Under the pieces are notes generated by a model. The model saw nothing but the letters and a program-made list of their open reading frames with translations. It was not told the DNA's origin and did no database searches. A stretch of DNA of 8,624 bases from Kiloniellales bacterium (GTDB taxonomy: Bacteria > Pseudomonadota > Alphaproteobacteria > Kiloniellales > JAKSDN01): the NCBI GenBank assembly GCA_022360075.1, contig JAKSDN010000159.1, positions 1-8,624 of the forward strand, written 5' to 3'. Positions 4,907 to 8,624 of the stretch are shown here, in pieces (the first letter of the stretch is position 1; each line of letters begins with the position of its first letter). The translations under genes were made by a program, and so were the position numbers.

Positions 4907-5383
4907 ATGCGCAGGAAACGCAAGTCGTGGAGCTGGCTGCTCCCGCTGACACTGGCTGTGACGCTGGGGGCCTGTCAGACGGCGCGGCAGCATTCGCAGG
5001 ACGTGAACGCCGCCGTAGGCCAGGGAGATCGCCTTACGGTCGGAACGGTGCAGCGAGAGATCCGCGAAGGCATGTCCTCGGCCGAGGTGGCACAAGTCCT
5101 CGGCTCGCCGAACATCGTCACGACCGACGAACAGCGTCGCGAAGTCTGGGTCTACGACAAGATCTCGACCTCGCGGGCCTACTCCTACAGCTCCGGCGGG
5201 GTCTCCGCCCTGGTTCTCGGCGGCGCTTTGGTCGGCGGCGGCCTGGTTGGCGGCGCGGCCGGTCCGAGCTTGAGCGGCGGCGCCGGGGCCGTGGCCACAA
5301 CCCAGCGGACCCTGACAGTCATCGTCAAGTACGATGAGCAGAACCGCGTCCGGGATTTCGCCTATCACACCTCGAGCTTCTGA
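4907..5383 (+). CDS. SmpA/OmlA (BamE-like) domain lipoprotein with glycine-rich insert
   Basis: From ATG 4907 the protein has 158 residues. It opens with a basic n-region (MRRKRKSWSW), a hydrophobic core and lipobox LGAC with Cys23, so it should be lipidated and exported. Residues about 44-85 match the SmpA/OmlA fold of BamE-type proteins: TVGTVQREIREGMSSAEVAQ, then VLGSPNIV, then EVWVYDK. The half-site is completed at about 135-157 by TLTVIVKYDEQNRVRDFAYH. Between them lies a Ser/Tyr stretch and a glycine-rich run (about 97-128, with LVLGGALVGGGLVGGAAG) resembling a glycine zipper. Housekeeping BamE lacks this insert. I recall similar lipoproteins beside homologs of the next two genes in other proteobacteria. 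GGAG about 9 bases upstream fixes the start; the longer frame from 4802 would bury the signal peptide. Confidence 0.85.
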   Translation: MRRKRKSWSWLLPLTLAVTLGACQTARQHSQDVNAAVGQGDRLTVGTVQREIREGMSSAEVAQVLGSPNIVTTDEQRREVWVYDKISTSRAYSYSSGGVSALVLGGALVGGGLVGGAAGPSLSGGAGAVATTQRTLTVIVKYDEQNRVRDFAYHTSSF

Positions 5384-5393
5384 CGTGGCAGAG

Positions 5394-5398
5394 AGGAG
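5394..5398 (+). promoter_or_regulatory. Ribosome binding site deciding the start of the 177-residue lipoprotein
   Basis: AGGAG 8 bases before ATG 5407. Because the in-frame GTG at 5398 shares a base with it, only the ATG can use this site. Confidence 0.6.
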
Positions 5399-5406
5399 TG
5401 AAGGCG

Positions 5407-5940
5407 ATGAGAAAGGTGTTCACGCTCTTCGCGATGCTCTCAATCGGCCTCGTCGCGGGCTGCCAGGAGCATATCCCGAAGGAAGCGCTTCAACTGACGC
5501 CGGACACGCTCGAACGGCGGCAACTACAGACCCGGGTGTTCGACGCCGGCACAGAGGGCGAGCTGCTCTCTGCTTCCGCTGCACTGCTTCAAGACCTGGG
5601 TTTCAGCCTCGATGAGAGCGAGACCGATCTCGGCGTGATTGCCGCCTCCAAGGATCGCGACGCGGTCGAAGCCGGCCAAGTGGTTGGATCGATTCTCTTT
5701 GCGATCCTGTTCGGCGCGCCTTTGCCGTGGGACGAAAAACAGAAGATCAGGGCCTCCGTCATCACGCGCGATCTGGGCAATGAGCGCGACGGCTACGCCG
5801 TTCGGCTGACCCTGCAGCGCATTGTCTGGAACAATCAGGGCCGGATTTCCAAGACCGAACCACTCGACGAACCCGAAATGTACCAGGAGTTCTTCTCGAA
5901 GCTCTCCAAGTCCGTGTTCCTCGAGGCCCAGGAGCTGTAA
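5407..5940 (+). CDS. Lipoprotein of a conserved but uncharacterised family, 177 residues
   Basis: A signal peptide with lipobox LVAGC (Cys19) predicts an exported lipoprotein. The mature part has LTPDTLERRQLQTRVFD (30-46), an amphipathic SASAALLQDLGFSLDESET (55-73), ASKDRDAVEAGQ (80-91), a short hydrophobic segment (92-107) and a C-terminal block EMYQEFFSKLSKSVFLEAQE. I recall this sequence type from many proteobacteria as a hypothetical lipoprotein; I know of no function. The next gene is a shorter paralog. ATG 5407 has AGGAG (5394-5398) 8 bases upstream. The GTG at 5398 lies within that ribosome binding site and is not the start. It begins 23 bases after the BamE-like gene, so the two are very likely cotranscribed. 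Confidence 0.85.
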   Translation: MRKVFTLFAMLSIGLVAGCQEHIPKEALQLTPDTLERRQLQTRVFDAGTEGELLSASAALLQDLGFSLDESETDLGVIAASKDRDAVEAGQVVGSILFAILFGAPLPWDEKQKIRASVITRDLGNERDGYAVRLTLQRIVWNNQGRISKTEPLDEPEMYQEFFSKLSKSVFLEAQEL

Positions 5941-5942
5941 CC

Positions 5943-6386
5943 GTGACAGCAACGATCACATCGCGCGCGGCGGTGGCCCTGGTCATCGCAATATTGTCGT
6001 TGCCTCTGCTGGTAGGCTGCCAGACGGACTCGAGGCAGCAGGCCCTCGCAACCGACGCCGGCCAGGTCCAGCTCCGGGCGATCCAGTCACGAGCCTTCGA
6101 TTCGACCGACCGCGAGATGCTGCTGCGAACCATCATCGCGACACTGCAGGACCTGAGCTTCGTCATCGACAAGGCCGACGCCGTGCTTGGCTCGGTCAGT
6201 GGAACCAAGCTGGACGGTTATCAGCTCCGCATGACGGTATCCGTGCGCCCTCGCGGGGAGACCCAATCGCTGGTCCGCGCCAACGCCCAATACAATCTGA
6301 CCGCCGTCGAAGAGCCAATTCCCTACCAGCAGTTCTTCACGGCGCTTGAAAAGTCGCTATTCTTGACGGCCCATCAAGTGGATTAG
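5943..6386 (+). CDS. Lipoprotein paralogous to the preceding gene, 147 residues
   Basis: A GTG start at 5943 follows the previous stop by 2 bases; AGGAG about 10 bases upstream lies inside the preceding gene, so translation is probably coupled. The signal peptide ends in lipobox LLVGC (Cys26). The mature sequence repeats the pattern of its neighbour: QLRAIQSRAFDSTDREMLLR (43-62), then ATLQDLSFVIDKADAVLG (66-83), and a C-terminal PYQQFFTALEKSLFLTAHQ. Compare QLQTRVFD, LQDLGFSLDE and MYQEFFSKLSKSVFLEAQ in the upstream protein. It lacks the ASKDRDAVEAGQ segment and the hydrophobic patch. This looks like duplication followed by loss of the middle part. No function is known to me. It probably acts with its neighbours in the envelope. 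Confidence 0.85.
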   Translation: MTATITSRAAVALVIAILSLPLLVGCQTDSRQQALATDAGQVQLRAIQSRAFDSTDREMLLRTIIATLQDLSFVIDKADAVLGSVSGTKLDGYQLRMTVSVRPRGETQSLVRANAQYNLTAVEEPIPYQQFFTALEKSLFLTAHQVD

Positions 6387-6415
6387 TCCGGCTAAGGGCG
6401 CATAGCGGGTCGAGC

Positions 6416-6844
6416 GTGAGAACGGACCCCGTCGATCTGCAAAGCCTCCAGCGCAGCGGATCGCCCAACGATTTCTTGGCTTGCCCGCCCGAGTTCTGCT
6501 CGGCCCGCGCGGACATCCCGGGAGCTCGCTTTGACCTGGAGGGCTCGAAGCTCCTTTCTATCGTCAGAGACGTGATTTCGAGCCAACCGCGCACCTCGAT
6601 CGCAGCCGAGGACTGCGAAGTCGGTCAGATCGTCGCCGTTCAACGCTCCGCACTGCTCAGGTTTCCCGATACCGTCTGGCTGCAGATCGTGCCGCTCGAC
6701 GACGAAAGTGCCTCCCTCGTCCTCTACAGCCGCTCGAACCAGGGGCTGTGGGATCTTGGCGCCAACGGGCGCCGGGTGCGGAAGTGGCTGTCGGCCATTG
6801 AGGCCGCGGCACGAAGCACTTCGAGTCGCTCCAGACGAGTGTGA
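6416..6844 (+). CDS. DUF1499 family protein, 142 residues
   Basis: The sequence matches the DUF1499 pattern: SPNDFLACPPEFC (16-28), then an AVQRSALLRFPDTVWLQIV block (74-92), LVLYSRSNQG (101-110) and the terminal DLGANGRRVRKWLSAIE (113-129). Function of this family is unknown. It has no signal peptide or membrane segment with this start, so it is the one apparently cytoplasmic product of the run unless the start is wrong. Extending the open frame upstream gives no export signal either. The GTG start has no convincing Shine-Dalgarno, only GCGGG about 6 bases upstream, so the start is tentative and translation may depend on the upstream genes. It begins 29 bases after the third lipoprotein and probably belongs to that transcript. 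Confidence 0.8.
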   Translation: MRTDPVDLQSLQRSGSPNDFLACPPEFCSARADIPGARFDLEGSKLLSIVRDVISSQPRTSIAAEDCEVGQIVAVQRSALLRFPDTVWLQIVPLDDESASLVLYSRSNQGLWDLGANGRRVRKWLSAIEAAARSTSSRSRRV

Positions 6845-6925
6845 TTCGACGACGATGAGGCCTGACGCCCCGTGTGCTAGGCTTCTACCAGGCTGAAGTG
6901 CCTCAAGAGAATTGGGAGGACGACG

Positions 6926-8377
6926 ATGCGTATGCTGGCAACATCGGCAGCCCTAATCTGCCTTTCCTTCACCCTCCCCGCCCAGGCCGACGAGCGCTCG
7001 GCGGCAAATCGCCTGCTCGTCGAAGCGACCGCGCTGATTGCCGACGCGGCGGCCCTCGATCGAGCTGATGCGCGATCCAAGGCCTACAGCGAGGCGCTCG
7101 CGCTGCTCGAGCGGATCATCGAGCGGCATCCGGGCAGCGACGTCGCGGTCCGATTGGCGACCGGCCAGCCGATCGGCTCGCTCCACCTGCCCCTGCTGCG
7201 CAGCCAGGCGGCTCTGGCTACGCTGGAGGCAAAGCAGGTCTCCGGCGGCGACGCGGTCGCGCGCGCCGAACGCCTCGCCGCCGCCGCCGAGGCGCTGAAG
7301 GCCAAGAACCGTCAGTTACAGGAGGCGCTCACGCTCGAAGAGAACCAGGTCACCGCGCTGCTGATGGAGCAGGTCAAGCTGCGAGGCCAGGTCGGCACCC
7401 GCGTTCCGAAGCCTGGGATCGCCCAGATGGTCGAACGGCCGCAAGAGCTGCGCACGACTTTGGCCCGGGTCAAAGAGCTGGAGGCCGAGAACGGCGCGCT
7501 GCGGGCCCAGAACGCCGACCTCACGGCCACGCTGAGCGTGGAGCGCGAGGCGACGCAGGCCCTCCGCTTCGAGCTCGAACGGCTGACCCTCGACGCCGCC
7601 ACCGCGAGCGCGGGCAGCGTCTCGGTCGAAAGCACCGCCCTGGCTCCCGCCGCCGGTACCGAAACTACGAGTGCGGCACCGAGCGGGACCGGGTCCGGTG
7701 GCGGCAAGGCCGCTACCCAGCAGGCGGCCCTGACCGCTGAGCCAGCGTCTGAGGCCGAGGCACCGAAGATTTCCCCAGAGGAGATCGCCGAGGCGATCCG
7801 CGAGGCGCTCCAGCTCGGCACCGACCGGGTCGTTCAGCGGATCGGCCGCATCGACGGCTTCTATGCCGACCCGCAGATCCGCATTCCCTTGCCCGAGAAC
7901 CTGCGGCCCGTGGGCGACGCCCTGAGCGCGATGGGCTTGGGTGCCTTCTCGGAGGATCTCGAGATGCGGCTCAACCGCGCCGCCGAAAGCGCGGCGCCGC
8001 AGGCACAGCAGATCTTCGCCGAGGCGATCACGCAGATGGGTCTCGAAGATATCGAGGGCATCTTCAACGGCCCGGAGGATGCCGCGACCCGCTACTTCCA
8101 GAAGGCCATGTCGGCACCGCTTTCCGAGGCCATGCGGCCGGTCATCGATCAAAGCTTGGCCGACGTCGGCGCGCTGCAGGCCTATGACGATCTCATCGGC
8201 AAGTACAAGACCATTCCGCTGGTGCCCGACGTCAAGGCGGATCTCAGCGCGCACGTGTTGATGGGCGCCTTGGACGGCCTGTTCCACTACCTCGGCCAGG
8301 AAGAGGCCGCGATTCGTAGCGATTCGATCAAGCGCACCACCGAGCTGTTACAGAGGGTGTTCGGCAGCCGCGGCTGA
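6926..8377 (+). CDS. Exported coiled-coil protein with C-terminal DUF4197 domain, 483 residues
   Basis: A Sec signal peptide ends at PAQA (cleavage after Ala21). Residues about 25-100 are a helical region with ALALLERIIERHPGSDVAVR, then LATGQPIGSLHLPLL. I have seen similar motifs in other alphaproteobacterial exported hypotheticals; it may be TPR-like. Residues about 110-225 are strongly heptad-like (AERLAAAAEALKAKNRQLQE, later RVKELEAENGALRAQNADL), predicting coiled coil. Residues 226-280 are a low-complexity Ala/Ser/Thr/Gly linker. Residues about 285-480 match DUF4197 (ALQLGTDRVVQRIG, FYADPQIRIPLPENL, EAITQMGLEDI, DDLIGKYKTIPLVP). DUF4197 proteins are usually about 230-260 residues, so the N-terminal half is an unusual addition. 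GGGAGG precedes ATG 6926 by about 7 bases. It lies 81 bases after DUF1499. Function unknown; periplasmic or lipid-facing roles are inference. Confidence 0.88.
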   Translation: MRMLATSAALICLSFTLPAQADERSAANRLLVEATALIADAAALDRADARSKAYSEALALLERIIERHPGSDVAVRLATGQPIGSLHLPLLRSQAALATLEAKQVSGGDAVARAERLAAAAEALKAKNRQLQEALTLEENQVTALLMEQVKLRGQVGTRVPKPGIAQMVERPQELRTTLARVKELEAENGALRAQNADLTATLSVEREATQALRFELERLTLDAATASAGSVSVESTALAPAAGTETTSAAPSGTGSGGGKAATQQAALTAEPASEAEAPKISPEEIAEAIREALQLGTDRVVQRIGRIDGFYADPQIRIPLPENLRPVGDALSAMGLGAFSEDLEMRLNRAAESAAPQAQQIFAEAITQMGLEDIEGIFNGPEDAATRYFQKAMSAPLSEAMRPVIDQSLADVGALQAYDDLIGKYKTIPLVPDVKADLSAHVLMGALDGLFHYLGQEEAAIRSDSIKRTTELLQRVFGSRG

Positions 8378-8402
8378 CGGAACCTGTTCGGCGGAACACG
8401 CG

Positions 8403-8430
8403 CCGGCCGCTCCGAACCCTCAGCGGCCGG
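8403..8430. terminator. Hairpin at convergent gene ends, overlapping the ABC ATPase stop
   Basis: CCGGCCGCT (8403-8411) and AGCGGCCGG (8422-8430) form a perfect 9-bp stem with a 10-base loop. The right arm consists of the last codons and the first-read base of the TGA stop of the minus-strand ABC gene (stop at 8422-8420). The hairpin lies 25 bases past the plus-strand DUF4197 stop, so it could serve both convergent transcripts. There is no T-run on either side. Confidence 0.45.
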
Positions 8431-8624
8431 TCATGATGAGCTGTGACAGGCGGGCCTCGCTTAGCTCGGCGACAGGGCGATCGCCGACCTTGCGCCCGTT
8501 CTTGAGAACCAGGACCCGATCGCAGGTCGCGAGGACGTCGTCGAGGTTGTGGCTGATCAGCAGGACGGTCACGCCGGCCGCCCTGAGGTGGCGCAGATAG
8601 TCGAGCACCCGCGCCTTCTCCTGC
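8420..8624 (-). CDS. ABC transporter ATP-binding protein, C-terminal end (partial, probably sugar importer)
   Basis: The last 67 residues of an ABC ATPase are visible, and the gene continues beyond the right edge. The H-loop is intact in GVTVLLISHNLDDVLATCDR. It is followed by VLVLKNGRKVGDRP and a short C-terminal tail AELSEARLSQLIMTGR. The ISHNLDDV and VLKNGRKVGD pattern with an LSQLIMTG-type ending is typical of ribose/xylose/fructose-class (CUT2) importer ATPases, which energise uptake with a periplasmic binding protein and permease. The Walker and signature motifs lie outside the window, so the substrate is only a guess. The internal GTG at 8608 is not the start, since the frame stays open with ABC-like sequence to the edge. 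Confidence 0.85.
   Translation of the reverse strand, partial: QEKARVLDYLRHLRAAGVTVLLISHNLDDVLATCDRVLVLKNGRKVGDRPVAELSEARLSQLIMTGR

Noticed and set aside
6847..6928. Direct repeat of GACGACGATG before and at the DUF4197 start
   Set aside because: Ten bases of simple GAC-type sequence in two places is easily chance, and the upstream ATG has no ribosome binding site or continuing frame of interest.
7316..8287. 323-codon minus-strand open frame
   Set aside because: It is a shadow of the DUF4197 gene, whose domain, signal peptide and ribosome binding site are clear.
8380..8398. GAAC repeats resembling an alphaproteobacterial LexA box
   Set aside because: The two GAAC elements are 10 bases apart rather than 7 and lie between convergent gene ends, not in a promoter.

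Overview
The window is GC-rich, uses GTG starts freely and carries good Shine-Dalgarno sequences. Its protein families and an intergenic REP-like palindrome of the kind I recognise from Hyphomicrobiales/Rhizobiales-type genomes point to an alphaproteobacterial chromosome. I cannot name the genus. I see no CRISPR array, tRNA, rRNA, transposase or phage gene.

Layout, left to right. (1) Bases 2-181 hold the C-terminal end of a GcvT-like folate-binding protein (+), followed by a hairpin. (2) Bases 182-621 are mostly non-coding: a 117-bp imperfect palindrome made of two convergent REP-like units, then a rho-independent terminator for the minus strand. (3) On the minus strand, read right to left, come a tandem universal stress protein (1893-2780), argC type 2 (776-1792) and an unrecognised 33-residue membrane peptide (622-723). 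The terminator at 515-545 closes this run. (4) Divergent from the stress gene is a second unrecognised small membrane peptide (3112-3249, +). Facing it is a short secreted protein of unknown function (3302-3748, -), with a hairpin in the convergent gap. (5) A Tat-exported histidine phosphatase (3899-4477, +) is divergent from that secreted protein. (6) A 429-bp non-coding stretch, less GC-rich than the rest in its middle part, leads into the most notable region: a same-strand run of envelope genes. These are a SmpA/OmlA (BamE-like) lipoprotein (4907-5383), two mutually paralogous lipoproteins (5407-5940 and 5943-6386), a DUF1499 protein (6416-6844), and an exported coiled-coil plus DUF4197 fusion (6926-8377). 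(7) At the right edge is the C-terminal end of an ABC-importer ATPase, probably for sugars (-). Its stop codon lies in a hairpin shared with the convergent envelope run.

The three lipoproteins are packed with gaps of 23 and 2 bases and are very likely cotranscribed. DUF1499 follows after 29 bases and DUF4197 after a further 81 bases with its own strong ribosome binding site. All but DUF1499 carry export signals, so an outer-membrane or periplasmic role is a fair inference, but no member has a biochemical function I can assign from sequence. The most useful leads are this envelope module, the DUF4197 fusion, the two unannotated small membrane peptides, and the palindromic element with compensatory stem changes.
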